Shown: in pieces, positions 17,695 to 28,727 of the stretch | How the letters are laid out: each line of letters starts with the position of its first letter | Numbering within the stretch: the first letter of the stretch is position 1 | Assembly: GCF_025751495.1 (NCBI RefSeq) | Contig: NZ_JAOWKZ010000002.1 | Coordinates: forward strand, 434,001 to 498,000 | From: Albidovulum litorale | GTDB lineage: Bacteria; Pseudomonadota; Alphaproteobacteria; Rhodobacterales; Rhodobacteraceae | Direction of reading: 5' to 3' | DNA length: 64,000 nucleotides | Notes under the pieces: model-generated | What the model was told of the DNA's origin: nothing | Seen by the model: only the letters and a program-made list of their open reading frames with translations | Database searches by the model: none | Program-made: the position numbers and the translations under genes

Positions 17695-18546
17695 ATGAGT
17701 CTTATGGGAACTCTGGCCAAGGTCGCCATCGGAGTCGCCGTCGCCAAAGGTGTCGGCAGCATGATGCAACGGCGGGGCGAGGGGCCGCTGGGCGGGCAGA
17801 TGTCCGGCGGGAGCGGCACCGGGCTGGAAGACATGCTGGGCGAGATTCTCGGCGGACGGTCCTCGCAGCGGACAGGGACCTCGCGCGGCGACGGTGGAAT
17901 TTTCGGCGGCTCGGGCGGTGGCCTTGGCGATTTCATGGAAGAGTTGGGAAACTACGCGCCGGGACAATCCACCGGCCGCGGCGGTACGACCCGCAGCAGC
18001 GGCGGTGGCCTTGATGATCTGATCGGCAGTCTTGGCGGTGGCAGCGGCGGCGGCAGTCTTGGCGATATTCTGGGCGGTGTACTTGGCGGCGCACTGGGCG
18101 GCGCTGCAACGAAACGTGGCGGCGGTTTCGGCGAGATTCTGAACGAGTCGCTTGGCAATTGTGGCGAACCGAAAACCCGGCCGACACAGGAACAGGACGC
18201 CGTGGCGGGCCTGATGCTGCGTGCAATGATTCAGGCGGCGAAGTCGGACGGTCGGGTCGATGCCCGGGAACAGGAAAAACTGCTCGGCAATCTCGGAGAC
18301 GTGTCGCCCGAGGAAAAGCGTTTCGTCGAGGCGGAGTTGCGCTCGCCGGTCGATGTTCAGGGGCTTGCGCGGCAGGTGCCGAACGGGCTTGAGGCGCAGG
18401 TCTACACGATGTCGGTCATGGGCATCGACCTCGATAATCGTAAGGAGGCGGAATATCTGCATGATCTGGCGACGGCGCTTCAGATCGACCGGAGGCAGGT
18501 CAACCATATCCACACACGGCTTGGGATTCCCGTGCTTTACGGCTGA
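17695..18546 (+). CDS. DUF533 / TerB-like protein with glycine-rich N-terminal half
   Basis: A 283-residue protein of the DUF533 (YebE-like) family. The N-terminus MSLMGTLAKVAIGVAVAKG is hydrophobic. Residues of about 25-160 are a low-complexity Gly/Ser/Leu region built from repeats such as LGDILGGVLGGALGG. The C-terminal part (about 165-283) is the helical TerB-like domain: AGLMLRAMIQAAKSDGRVD, with the acidic KSDGRVDAREQEKL loop, and AQVYTMSVMGIDLDNRKEAEYL. TerB-like domains bind divalent metal through such acidic helices in some members. Cellular role is unknown; the Gly-rich half suggests membrane or assembly contact. It is monocistronic, with P450 upstream. Confidence 0.85.
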   Translation: MSLMGTLAKVAIGVAVAKGVGSMMQRRGEGPLGGQMSGGSGTGLEDMLGEILGGRSSQRTGTSRGDGGIFGGSGGGLGDFMEELGNYAPGQSTGRGGTTRSSGGGLDDLIGSLGGGSGGGSLGDILGGVLGGALGGAATKRGGGFGEILNESLGNCGEPKTRPTQEQDAVAGLMLRAMIQAAKSDGRVDAREQEKLLGNLGDVSPEEKRFVEAELRSPVDVQGLARQVPNGLEAQVYTMSVMGIDLDNRKEAEYLHDLATALQIDRRQVNHIHTRLGIPVLYG

Positions 18547-18562
18547 TTGAGAGAAGCGGGGT

Positions 18563-18580
18563 GGTGGGTTTAAACCCACC
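18563..18580. repeat. Palindrome GGTGGGTTTAAACCCACC, copy 1
   Basis: A perfect 18-base palindrome 17 bases after the DUF533 stop. A longer version (27 bases) lies at 25392-25418 after another gene. It is too short a loop for a classical terminator unless the centre opens. Confidence 0.75.
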
Positions 18581-18604
18581 TTACCAGGCAGAAATTCCAT
18601 GTCT

Positions 18605-18653
18605 GTCAAGCGTCGGAAACTTTTCCGACAAAAATACTCAAGAATCTCTTGAC
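18605..18653. repeat. Nested AT-rich hairpin, same family style as 8879 and 46295
   Basis: Outer arms GTCAAG (18605-18610) and CTTGAC (18648-18653) enclose an inner hairpin, TCGGAAA with TTTCCGA (18613-18628), in the gap between the DUF533 gene and the next operon. Confidence 0.55.
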
Positions 18654-18705
18654 CGGAGATCGCGGTGCCCGCTATGCCATCCGCGAACACGGTTTGAAGG
18701 AGATA

Positions 18706-19560
18706 ATGATGGCCGATTCCCCCAACTCCCCCCGCAAGGTCGAACCGCGCCGCTGGTCCGCGCTGACCATGGCAGGTGCCGCTTTCGGCATCGCGATCGC
18801 CGGGCAGGCGCAGGCCGCCGGAAACGTCGGGTTAGACATGCAGGGGCCTGAGAAACTCTGGCTCGCCCAATCCGAGAGCGATGAGGCGGGCGAAGGCGGT
18901 GAAGGGGGCGAGGCCGGTCATGCCGAAGACATGGACGCGGCCGTCGAACTCCTGACCGATCTCGGCCTCATCGAAGGCCATCTGCGCGCCGGTATCGCGC
19001 TCTATCAGGCCGGGCTTGCCGATCAGGCAATCACCCATATGAAACACCCGCAAAGCGAGATCTACACCGAGCTTGAGGTGCATCTCGATCAATTCGGCGC
19101 GCCCGGTTTCGCCGAAGAACTGACCGCATTGGCAACGGCTGTCGAAGGTGGCGCACCTGTTGGGGATGCTGAAGCCGCTTTTGCAGCCGTCCTGACCAAG
19201 ATCGAAGAGGCGCGCGACCATGCCCAAGCGGGTGAGGCCGGGGAAGCTGCGTCGGTGCTTGGCCTCGTCCGGGTGGCGGCAGAGGAATACCATATCGGTA
19301 TTGTCGATGGCGCGGTGTCGAACCTGCACGAATATCAGGATGCCTGGGGCTTCGTGCAGGTCGCACGCTCTGTTGCCGAACATATGGCGAGCGAAGACGA
19401 CGCCGCTGAAAGCGCATTCGGTGAAAAGACCCTTGCCGCGCTGTCCGAACTCGACACCGCCCTGCCCGGCGTTTCACCCGAGGGCAAACCGCTTGGCGAT
19501 GCCGGGATGCTGCTGACAGCGGCGGCCAGGATCGAACTCGCAGCCTATGCGCTGAAGTAG
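18706..19560 (+). CDS. Secreted helical protein of unknown function, paired with a PiuC-type hydroxylase
   Basis: A 284-residue protein not matched to a named family. A basic N-region (EPRRW) and hydrophobic stretch (LTMAGAAFGIAIAGQAQA) form an export signal. After a short acidic Gly/Glu linker (DEAGEGGEGGEAGHAED) the rest is helical with evenly spaced histidines: LIEGHLRAG, THMKHP, EVHLDQ, EEYHIG, NLHEYQ and AEHMAS. The first of these resembles, but does not match, the GxHxxE motif of imelysin-like iron-uptake proteins. AAGGAG lies 6 bases before ATG 18706. Its stop is 4 bases before the PiuC-like gene, so the two form an operon. An iron or haem link is inferred from the partner only. Confidence 0.7.
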   Translation: MMADSPNSPRKVEPRRWSALTMAGAAFGIAIAGQAQAAGNVGLDMQGPEKLWLAQSESDEAGEGGEGGEAGHAEDMDAAVELLTDLGLIEGHLRAGIALYQAGLADQAITHMKHPQSEIYTELEVHLDQFGAPGFAEELTALATAVEGGAPVGDAEAAFAAVLTKIEEARDHAQAGEAGEAASVLGLVRVAAEEYHIGIVDGAVSNLHEYQDAWGFVQVARSVAEHMASEDDAAESAFGEKTLAALSELDTALPGVSPEGKPLGDAGMLLTAAARIELAAYALK

Positions 19561-19564
19561 ACCC

Positions 19565-20221
19565 ATGTTCATCGCAATCGACGGCGTTCTGAACGCCAGC
19601 GACGTGGCGGCCCTGAAAGGGGCCGCCGAAACGCTTTCCTTCGCCGATGGTCGTGCCACGGCGGGCAAGATCGCGCGTGAGATCAAGGCCAACGATCAGG
19701 CGCTACCCTCGCCGGAACTGGAAGCCATTCAGGCCAAGGTTACGGCGGCACTGATGGCGCATCCGGTCTTCCTCTCCGCTGCGCGACCAAAGGCGATGAC
19801 CAAACTGATCCTCTCGCGCTACCGCGAAGGCCAGACCTATGGCATGCATGTCGATGACGCGCTGATGCAGGGGCTCAGGACCGACCTGTCGTTCACCCTC
19901 TTCCTCAACGATCCCGAAAGCTACGACGGTGGCGCGCTGATCGCCGCCGACACGGCCGAGGAACGCGCCTTCAAACTTGCCCCGGGCGAATTGATCCTCT
20001 ATCCCTCGACCACGCTCCACCGGGTGGAGCCGGTCAAGTCAGGCACGCGGTTTTGCATCGTCGGCTGGGTGCAAAGCTGGATTCGCGACGCGGGCCAGCG
20101 CGAGGTTCTCTTCGATCTCGACCGCGCGATCGCGGAGGTCCATGCGCGCGAGGGCAAATCCGCGCTGCTCGACACACTCACCAAAACCCGGTCAAACCTG
20201 ATCCGGATGTGGGCGGCCTGA
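19565..20221 (+). CDS. Fe(II)/2-oxoglutarate-dependent PKHD-type hydroxylase (PiuC/YbiX-like)
   Basis: A 218-residue cytosolic dioxygenase-fold protein. The iron site is visible: H and D in YGMHVDDALM, and the distal His in YPSTTLHRVEPV; the 2-oxoglutarate-binding Arg is probably in GTRFCIVGW. Length and the ending RSNLIRMWA fit the PiuC/YbiX family (about 225 residues). Members usually sit beside TonB-dependent siderophore receptors and are iron-regulated. Here the neighbour is instead the secreted helical protein 4 bases upstream, with no receptor gene in view. Substrate of the hydroxylation is unknown. Confidence 0.9.
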   Translation: MFIAIDGVLNASDVAALKGAAETLSFADGRATAGKIAREIKANDQALPSPELEAIQAKVTAALMAHPVFLSAARPKAMTKLILSRYREGQTYGMHVDDALMQGLRTDLSFTLFLNDPESYDGGALIAADTAEERAFKLAPGELILYPSTTLHRVEPVKSGTRFCIVGWVQSWIRDAGQREVLFDLDRAIAEVHAREGKSALLDTLTKTRSNLIRMWAA

Positions 20222-20300
20222 GCCTTCTTCATTGCGAAAATACCCCCGCCGGCGGCAACCCGCCGAGCGGGGTCTCAATGCCCCCGAGGCGGCCCCCTTC

Positions 20301-22652
<2,352 letters not shown>

Positions 22653-22789
22653 GCATGTTGTGTAGTTCGGCGGCTGCATCCGGTCCAGCCGGAATTTCCG
22701 AACAAAGGGGGAGCCGTGCGCGGATTTTCCCCTGCCGCCACCTGCCCACCCGCCGCTATCCCGGAAGAGTTAGTTGGTTTGGAGAGGTC

Positions 22790-22909
22790 ATGTTCCGGCT
22801 CGCAATATTCATAGGCTTCGTCGTGTTTCTCTATCTGGTTGGACAGCAGCACGCTCTCGAACCCTCGGCCAAACCAACCCATCCGAGACTGGAGATCAGT
22901 TCCATCTGA
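22790..22909 (+). CDS. Predicted 39-residue single-span membrane peptide
   Basis: A short open frame too small for most gene finders. GGAGAGG lies 3 bases before the ATG. The translation starts MFRLAIFIGFVVFLYLVGQQ, one membrane helix, and ends in a 20-residue polar tail with several prolines. It is divergent from parC and 66 bases before the SH3-domain gene, which also starts with a membrane segment; the two could be cotranscribed. No homologue is recognised, so this is a prediction from start site and composition. Confidence 0.45.
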   Translation: MFRLAIFIGFVVFLYLVGQQHALEPSAKPTHPRLEISSI

Positions 22910-22975
22910 CCGCTCGCGGGAACCGCGCGTTCGCCATGCGAGTTGTCATGCCGTGCGCCGGATACTGGATGCCAT

Positions 22976-23596
22976 ATGATACGCCTTATCAAATTCTCTT
23001 CGATCCTCGTTGTCGCTTTGATTGCAGTCGGACTTTTATCGGGCCGCAGCGATCCAAGCGACGATGCCAAGCCCGCATTTGACCGAACGACAGAAAACCT
23101 CGTCTCGTCCATCACCGATCAGTTCTCGCTGGAAGCCGCCGCACCCCACCCCGCAGAGCCGGACATGGTCGCAACCTCGCCTCAGGTCAAAGCGCATCGG
23201 CGGCTGGCCGTTGCGGGCGTCACTCCACAGCCCGAAGTCATCAGGGCCGAACTTCTCCCCCCGCGCTCAGACAAATTGATTGCAATACGGACCGGGTTGA
23301 AGTTCGCTGACCCGGCTTCCGTTTTTGCTGTTGAAAACCGGAAAGAGACTCCCGTTCGGGAACCGGGAACGAACGACATACCTGCTGAAAACGCCCCGCT
23401 TTGGAAGGTTACAGCCAGCCGTCTGAATGTGCGCACGGGTCCATCTGCAAACGATGCCGCAATCGGAGCCATCACGCGCGGAACGGTCGTCGCGGTGATC
23501 GGGTCCGAGTTATCGGGCTGGCTCCCAATCCGCGCGACGGAACCTGAGCTTGAGGGCTACGTCGCCCAGCGCTTCCTGGCACCTGCCGACAACTGA
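22976..23596 (+). CDS. Membrane-anchored or secreted SH3b-domain protein
   Basis: A 206-residue protein. The N-terminal MIRLIKFSSILVVALIAVGLLSG is a signal or signal-anchor. A long proline/alanine-rich, probably disordered stretch (about residues 25-135) leads to a C-terminal bacterial SH3 domain (about 137-203): WKVTASRLNVRTGPSANDAAIGAITRGTVVAV and WLPIRATEPELEGYVAQRFL. Bacterial SH3 domains of this type bind peptidoglycan in many envelope proteins, so a periplasmic cell-wall role is inferred. The start at 22976 is chosen over 22943 because it begins directly with the signal. No clear ribosome site is seen. Confidence 0.8.
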   Translation: MIRLIKFSSILVVALIAVGLLSGRSDPSDDAKPAFDRTTENLVSSITDQFSLEAAAPHPAEPDMVATSPQVKAHRRLAVAGVTPQPEVIRAELLPPRSDKLIAIRTGLKFADPASVFAVENRKETPVREPGTNDIPAENAPLWKVTASRLNVRTGPSANDAAIGAITRGTVVAVIGSELSGWLPIRATEPELEGYVAQRFLAPADN

Positions 23597-23692
23597 CATG
23601 CTACGACGCCGGGTTAGAATTCGCTGGCCTGCATGAACCGCGTTGCGCCACGGGCCCGGAGACGGTAGCGAAATGGTCGAAAGGCAGGCCTC

Positions 23693-24523
23693 ATGACGCG
23701 ATCCATTCTCATCACTGGCTGTTCCTCCGGCATCGGCTACGACGCCGCCCACGGGCTGAAACGCGCGGGCTGGCGTGTTTTTGCGACCTGCCGGAAGGAA
23801 GAGGATTGCGAGCGGTTGCGCGGCGAAGGGCTGGAAAGCTTCCTGCTCGACTACACCGACGAGGCGACGATTGATGCGGCGTTGAACGAGGCGTTGAGCC
23901 GCACCGGCGGCACTCTGGACGCTGTTTTCAACAATGGCGCTTATGGCTGCCCCGGCGCGGTGGAGGATCTGCCGACGGGCGCTTTGCGCGAAATCTTTGA
24001 GACCAATCTCTTCGGCTATCACGAACTGACCCGCCGGATCGTGCCGGTGATGCGCAAGCAGGGGCATGGAAGGATCATCAACTGCTCGTCGGTTCTGGGT
24101 TTCGTGCCGATGCGCTGGCGCGGTGCCTATGTCGCGACGAAATATGCGCTCGAAGGGCTGACCGAATGCTTCCGGCTCGAAATGGCCGATACGCCAATCC
24201 ACGTGATCCTGATCCAGCCGGGCCCGATAACCAGCCGCATCCGGGTCAATTCGATCCCGCATTTTGAACGCTGGATAGACTGGGAAAACTCGCCCCGTGC
24301 CGAGCAATACCGGAATTCGCTTCTCCTGCGGCTTTACAAGGACAAGACCAAACCCGACAGGTTCGAATTGCCCGCCTCGGCGGTTACGGCGAAACTTATC
24401 CGGGCGCTGGAGGCTGCGAATCCTGCACCGCGCTATTTCGTGACGACGCCGACCTATCTGATGAACGCCGCGCGGCGCTTGCTTCCGACGCGGACGCTTC
24501 TGTGGTTGACCGGGCGCAGTTGA
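23693..24523 (+). CDS. Short-chain dehydrogenase/reductase
   Basis: A 276-residue classical SDR. NAD(P) site TGCSSGIG (about residues 8-15), structural NNGA(Y), and the catalytic Ser in INCSSVLGF with Y and K in YVATKYALEG. The C-terminal extension (about 225-276) with PRYFVTTPTYLMNAARRLLPT matches SDRs annotated as retinol/hydroxysteroid-type enzymes in Rhodobacterales. No neighbour suggests the substrate. The gene stands alone with a 96-base upstream gap and is followed 76 bases later by the HIG1-like gene. Confidence 0.9.
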   Translation: MTRSILITGCSSGIGYDAAHGLKRAGWRVFATCRKEEDCERLRGEGLESFLLDYTDEATIDAALNEALSRTGGTLDAVFNNGAYGCPGAVEDLPTGALREIFETNLFGYHELTRRIVPVMRKQGHGRIINCSSVLGFVPMRWRGAYVATKYALEGLTECFRLEMADTPIHVILIQPGPITSRIRVNSIPHFERWIDWENSPRAEQYRNSLLLRLYKDKTKPDRFELPASAVTAKLIRALEAANPAPRYFVTTPTYLMNAARRLLPTRTLLWLTGRS

Positions 24524-24599
24524 CGCGACGGGTCGCCGCATCCATTGCGCTGGCATCCAACACGCCTGCGGAGTAGAAAGCGGCCAACCGGAGGTGCGC

Positions 24600-24809
24600 A
24601 TGGCCAACGATCCCCTATTCCTCATCGCGGCGGGCGCCTGTTTCGTCGTCCTGATCATCCTGATGATCGGCATTGGCGGATTTGCCAAGGGTGGCGATTT
24701 CAACCGCAAGCATGCCAACCGGATCATGCGGTACCGCATCATCGCGCAGGCGGTGGCGGTCGTTTTGATCCTGATGTTCGTCTTCCTTTCCGGTCGGGGA
24801 GGTCTCTGA
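24600..24809 (+). CDS. Twin-transmembrane HIG1-like small protein
   Basis: A 69-residue inner-membrane protein with two helices (about residues 6-28 and 46-64) joined by the conserved polar loop GGFAKGGDFNRKHANRIMRYR. That pattern is shared with HIG1-domain proteins, some of which bind respiratory oxidases. GGAGG lies 5 bases before the ATG; the upstream in-frame GTG at 24594 is less likely. Its stop is 1 base before the ATG of the cobalamin adenosyltransferase gene, so the two are cotranscribed; this pairing also recurs, as far as I know, in related genomes. Confidence 0.85.
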   Translation: MANDPLFLIAAGACFVVLIILMIGIGGFAKGGDFNRKHANRIMRYRIIAQAVAVVLILMFVFLSGRGGL

Positions 24810-24810
24810 C

Positions 24811-25383
24811 ATGGTCGTCCTCAACAAGATTTATACCCGGACTGGCGACAAGGGCGAAACTGCGCTCGGCGACGGCACGCGGGTGGCCAAATACTCGATG
24901 CGGGTCGCTGCTTATGGCACGGTCGACGAAACCAATTCCGTCCTCGGCCTCGCCCGGCTTCACGCAACGGGCGAGATGGACGCCGCCCTCGCCCGCATCC
25001 AGAACGACCTCTTCGACCTCGGCGCGGATCTCTGCCGCCCCGAGATGGAGAAGGACGGCGAAGCGGGCTATCCGGTCCTGCGGATGGTCGACAGCCAGGT
25101 TGTCCGGCTTGAGGCAGAAATCGACGCGATGAACGCCAGATTGGAAGCCCTGCGCAGTTTCATCCTACCCGGTGGGTCGGCCCTTGCCGCGCACCTGCAT
25201 CTCGCGCGCACCGTCTCGCGCCGGGCAGAGCGCATGGCGGTCGAACTCGCCACAATGGAATCGGTGAACGGGGCCGCGGTGAAGTATCTCAACCGCCTGT
25301 CGGACTGGTTCTTCGTTGCCGCCCGCATCGCCAATGACGACGGCCGCGCCGATGTACTTTGGGTTCCCGGTGCGAACCGCTGA
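24811..25383 (+). CDS. Cob(I)alamin adenosyltransferase, PduO type
   Basis: A 190-residue enzyme that transfers the adenosyl group of ATP to cob(I)alamin, giving the coenzyme B12 needed by adenosylcobalamin enzymes such as methylmalonyl-CoA or ethylmalonyl-CoA mutase. Family markers: the N-terminal ATP loop TRTGDKGETALGDGTRVAK, AYGTVDETNSVLGLAR, and near the C-terminus SRRAERMAV and VKYLNRLSDWFFVAAR. Cytosolic, probably a trimer. It directly follows the HIG1-like gene. The 27-base palindrome repeat lies 8 bases after its stop. Confidence 0.95.
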   Translation: MVVLNKIYTRTGDKGETALGDGTRVAKYSMRVAAYGTVDETNSVLGLARLHATGEMDAALARIQNDLFDLGADLCRPEMEKDGEAGYPVLRMVDSQVVRLEAEIDAMNARLEALRSFILPGGSALAAHLHLARTVSRRAERMAVELATMESVNGAAVKYLNRLSDWFFVAARIANDDGRADVLWVPGANR

Positions 25384-25391
25384 CCAGATCC

Positions 25392-25418
25392 GTAGGGTGG
25401 GTTTAAAACCCACCCTAC
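25392..25418. repeat. Palindrome GTAGGGTGGGTTT/AAACCCACCCTAC, copy 2
   Basis: A 27-base perfect inverted repeat around an odd central base, between the adenosyltransferase and the convergent VOC gene. It shares its core with 18563-18580. Placed between converging genes, it could act as a two-way terminator. Confidence 0.75.
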
Positions 25419-25431
25419 TTCGGGAACGCGT

Positions 25432-25791
25432 TCACGCCGGTTGCCACAACTCGATCGGATTACCCTCGGGGTCGTGAATACGGGCGAAGCGTCCGATTCC
25501 CTCCATCGTCATTTCATGACTGACCGCAATGTCTGCATCGCACAGCTGGGTCAGCATCCTGTCCAGATCAGCCACCCGGAAATTCAGCATGAATGCCTTT
25601 TCCACCGGGAAATAGTCCGTATCGGCGGAAAACGGGGCAAAGACCACCACGCCTTCATCGCTGCGCCAGGGCTGCATCTCCATATCGGTCGGCGCGGGGT
25701 TGATCCCCAGATGATCAGAATACCATGTCTTGAGGGCGTCCGGGTCCCGGACGCGAAAAAAGACCCCGCCAATTCCGGTCACTCTTTCCAT
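25432..25791 (-). CDS. VOC-family (glyoxalase/bleomycin resistance-fold) protein
   Basis: A 119-residue single-domain VOC protein: VTGIGGVFFRVRDPDALKTWYSDHLG at the N-terminus and FARIHDPEGNPIELWQP at the C-terminus, the latter carrying the usual Glu ligand. The first strand has Gly/Val where glyoxalase I has a metal-binding His, so catalytic type is unclear. It is convergent with the adenosyltransferase gene. A member of a broad family; enzyme activity unassigned. Confidence 0.82.
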   Translation of the reverse strand: MERVTGIGGVFFRVRDPDALKTWYSDHLGINPAPTDMEMQPWRSDEGVVVFAPFSADTDYFPVEKAFMLNFRVADLDRMLTQLCDADIAVSHEMTMEGIGRFARIHDPEGNPIELWQPA

Positions 25792-25989
25792 GGCGATCCT
25801 CCCTCAACCACTCCTGCATTTCTATCACGCGACGGCCTCTGAGGCACCTCGTGTCAAAACGTGGCGTCGATGCGACAAAGCGCGTCGATTTTACACTGTT
25901 TTCGCAGCCGCAGAACCGCTAAGGGACGTCCGGGAGCTTTTCTTGCCGCCCGAGTGCGGGCGGCTTCGGTATTAAGGGAGATCAAGCCC

Positions 25990-26751
25990 ATGAAGGTACT
26001 CGTGCCTGTCAAGCGGGTGATCGACTACAACGTGAAGGTTCGCGTGAAAGCGGACGGATCGGGTGTCGATCTCGCCAACGTAAAAATGTCGATGAACCCG
26101 TTCGACGAGATTGCCGTCGAAGAGGCGATCCGCATCAAGGAACGCGGTGAGGCCGAAGAGATCATCGTGGTCTCCATCGGCGTCAAGCAGGCGCAGGAAA
26201 CTTTGCGCACCGCGCTGGCCATGGGCGCCGACCGCGCGATCCTGATCGAAGCGGCCGACGACGTTCATACCGATATCGAGCCTCTCGCGGTTGCGAAGCT
26301 CCTGAAAGCCGTTGTGGAAGCCGAACAGCCCGGCATCGTTCTCTGCGGCAAGCAGGCGATCGACAACGACATGAACGCCACCGGCCAGATGCTGTCGGCT
26401 CTGCTCGGCTGGTCGCAGGCCGCTTTCGCGTCCGAACTGAAGCTGGAAGGCGACAGCGCTGTCGTGACCCGCGAGGTCGATGGCGGTCTGCAGACGATCA
26501 AGGTCAAGATGCCTGCCATCGTGACGGTCGACCTGCGCCTGAACGAACCCCGCTACGCTTCCCTGCCGAACATCATGAAGGCGAAGAAGAAGCCGCTGGA
26601 AGAGAAAACCGCCGCCGATTACGGCGTCGATGTCACGCCGCGCCTGACCATCGTCAAAACGACGGAACCGGCGGGCCGCAAGGCCGGCGTCAAAGTGGGC
26701 TCGGTCGACGAGCTGATTGCGAAACTCAAAGACGAAGCGGGGGTGATCTGA
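25990..26751 (+). CDS. etfB: Electron transfer flavoprotein beta subunit
   Basis: The 253-residue smaller ETF subunit, beginning [19 protein letters not shown]. It contains [17 protein letters not shown] and [13 protein letters not shown], with the AMP-binding site [17 protein letters not shown] and the family signature [27 protein letters not shown] accepts electrons from acyl-CoA dehydrogenases (such as Mcd in this window) and passes them to ETF-ubiquinone oxidoreductase. The open frame reaching 25861 is rejected because the family starts at MKVLV and GGGAG lies 9-13 bases upstream. It overlaps etfA by one base (TGATG). Confidence 0.97.
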   Translation: MKVLVPVKRVIDYNVKVRVKADGSGVDLANVKMSMNPFDEIAVEEAIRIKERGEAEEIIVVSIGVKQAQETLRTALAMGADRAILIEAADDVHTDIEPLAVAKLLKAVVEAEQPGIVLCGKQAIDNDMNATGQMLSALLGWSQAAFASELKLEGDSAVVTREVDGGLQTIKVKMPAIVTVDLRLNEPRYASLPNIMKAKKKPLEEKTAADYGVDVTPRLTIVKTTEPAGRKAGVKVGSVDELIAKLKDEAGVI

Positions 26752-27677
26752 TGGCTGTTCTTCTCCTGGGTGAAGTGACCGACGGTCAGCTTTCCGTCGA
26801 TGCCACCGCGAAGGCGCTGACCGCTGCCAAGATGCTTGGCGACGTGACCGTGCTCTGCGCCGGTGCCAAGGCTGCCGATGCGGCGGCCGAGGCCGCGAAA
26901 CTTGACGGCGTGAAGAAGGTGCTTTGCGCCGAGGACGCTTCGCTCGGCCATCGTCTGGCCGAACCGACCGCGGCGCTGATCGTCTCGATCGCCGGTGACT
27001 ATTCGCACATCGTCGCCCCGGCGACGACCGATGCGAAGAACGTGCTGCCGCGCGTCGCCGCCCTTCTCGACGTGATGGTCATCTCGGACGTCTCCGGCGT
27101 CGTAGACGCCGACACGTTTGAGCGCCCGATCTATGCCGGTAACGCAATCCAGACGGTGAAGTCCTCGGACGGAAAGAAAGTTGTCTCGATCCGCACCTCG
27201 ACATTCGATCCGGCCGGTGCCGGTGGTTCGGCCCCGGTCGAAACCATCTCGGCAGCCGCCAATCCGGGCCTTTCGGAATGGGTTGAGGACAAAGTCGCGG
27301 CCAGCGACCGTCCGGAACTGACCTCTGCCGGAATCGTCGTCTCGGGCGGCCGCGGCGTCGGCAGCCAGGCTGACTTCGCCCTGATCGAGAAGCTCGCCGA
27401 CAAGCTCGGCGCCGCCGTGGGCGCCTCGCGCGCTGCCGTTGACTCGGGCTATGCCCCGAACGACTGGCAGGTCGGCCAGACCGGCAAGGTCGTCGCCCCG
27501 CAGCTCTATGTCGCCATCGGCATCTCGGGTGCGATCCAGCACCTTGCGGGCATGAAGGACAGCAAGGTCATCGTCGCGATCAACAAGGACGAAGAGGCGC
27601 CGATCTTCCAGGTCGCCGATTACGGCCTTGTCGCCGACCTCTTCGCCGCCGTGCCGGAACTGACCGACAAGCTCTGA
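26751..27677 (+). CDS. etfA: Electron transfer flavoprotein alpha subunit
   Basis: The 308-residue FAD-binding ETF subunit. N-terminal domain: [16 protein letters not shown]-terminal FAD domain with [32 protein letters not shown], the ETF-alpha signature [17 protein letters not shown] and [18 protein letters not shown]. Overlap with etfB by one base and a strong terminator after the gene define a two-gene operon. Confidence 0.97.
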   Translation: MAVLLLGEVTDGQLSVDATAKALTAAKMLGDVTVLCAGAKAADAAAEAAKLDGVKKVLCAEDASLGHRLAEPTAALIVSIAGDYSHIVAPATTDAKNVLPRVAALLDVMVISDVSGVVDADTFERPIYAGNAIQTVKSSDGKKVVSIRTSTFDPAGAGGSAPVETISAAANPGLSEWVEDKVAASDRPELTSAGIVVSGGRGVGSQADFALIEKLADKLGAAVGASRAAVDSGYAPNDWQVGQTGKVVAPQLYVAIGISGAIQHLAGMKDSKVIVAINKDEEAPIFQVADYGLVADLFAAVPELTDKL

Positions 27678-27696
27678 GCATCAGGACATCGATCGG

Positions 27697-27724
27697 AAAA
27701 GGCCCGCTGATCAGCGGGCCTTTT
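27697..27724. terminator. Perfect bidirectional terminator after etfA
   Basis: AAAAGGCCCGCTGA and TCAGCGGGCCTTTT form a perfect 14-base inverted repeat with A and T tracts on the two sides, between etfA and the convergent DUF6473 gene. It can serve both. Confidence 0.92.
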
Positions 27725-27739
27725 CTGTTTCATTCGCCT

Positions 27740-28564
27740 TTACGCCTTCAACACCCGCCTCAGGACAGGCGCCAAAGCCTCTGCCACTTCTTCATGCACC
27801 CTGGGTCCGGGCATCGCTGCGGCTGCCGGTTCTTCGAGCGGCGCAAATCTCATGTCCTCGGTGCCGCAATTGCGCGCAGCAGAACTTGGCGTGACATGAA
27901 CAAGTTCCGTCGCGAAAGGACGGATCGACGCCACCATTTCATCATCAACCATCAGCGGTTCGGGTCCGAGATCGTCCTGTCCATCCTGCCTTGACCCTGA
28001 TATCCAGAGCAGCACCGTCTTGCCCTCGATTTTCTGCAGCAGAGTCCGCATGCGCGCGGTCCAGGCAGATTTCAACTCGTCCTCGACCAGCGCGAATTTC
28101 TCTTCCGACACCGCCTTCAGCGCCGAGAGCATGTGCCGGGTGAAGTGGAATTCGGTGAAGTCCACCTCTCGGAAAACCGTCTTCATCAGGTTCGAAGCAC
28201 GCAGAAACCGGTCATTGCGGCGCGGATGGACCGCGTAGAACCGGTTCGACATGTTCTGCGCGCCCATAAGCTGGATCACCGTCACCTTCGCCCTTGAACA
28301 GGCGTCGATGATCACCGGTTCGTTCGCGAAGACATCGGCCCCGGCATTCACGTAGCCGAAATTCACCACTGCGAGGTCCAGCATGCCTTCCAGCAATGTC
28401 GGGAAAGGCTCCACGACGAACTTGCCATAGGTCTCGGTCCCACCCAGCACGGCAGCGTAAGCGCCTTCAAGCCTGCGCCGCGGCCCCCGGAACAAAAGCT
28501 TTGATTGCCCGTACCGGCAGGGATAGTAGTCCAGCGATCCTTCGCTGGCATATTCGTAGGCCAT
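27740..28564 (-). CDS. DUF6473 family protein
   Basis: A 274-residue protein starting [19 protein letters not shown], the hallmark of an uncharacterised family that I associate with Rhodobacterales. It contains [26 protein letters not shown] and [13 protein letters not shown], which resembles the start of an SGNH/sulfotransferase-like alpha/beta fold, followed by a long helical segment. No signal peptide is seen. Activity is not established. The start at 28564 follows the family; an in-frame GTG lies three codons upstream. It is divergent from hbd. Confidence 0.8.
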   Translation of the reverse strand: MAYEYASEGSLDYYPCRYGQSKLLFRGPRRRLEGAYAAVLGGTETYGKFVVEPFPTLLEGMLDLAVVNFGYVNAGADVFANEPVIIDACSRAKVTVIQLMGAQNMSNRFYAVHPRRNDRFLRASNLMKTVFREVDFTEFHFTRHMLSALKAVSEEKFALVEDELKSAWTARMRTLLQKIEGKTVLLWISGSRQDGQDDLGPEPLMVDDEMVASIRPFATELVHVTPSSAARNCGTEDMRFAPLEEPAAAAMPGPRVHEEVAEALAPVLRRVLKA

Positions 28565-28727
28565 TGATCCCACCCTTCTTGATATTCACCCGAGGACGAA
28601 TCTGCGGCATGAGTCTTGCCAAAAGCCTAAACCTACAATTCGAACGGTCCGTTCGCCTGCTTATGCCTTGCACCCGGCACAGAGGGGTGCCTATGGTCAT
28701 GCGCAACAGCAAAGTGAGGATCGGGCA

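Noticed and set aside
17650-18690. 346-codon minus-strand frame opposite the DUF533 gene
   Set aside because: Arises from the Gly-rich repeats read in reverse; no start signal or family.
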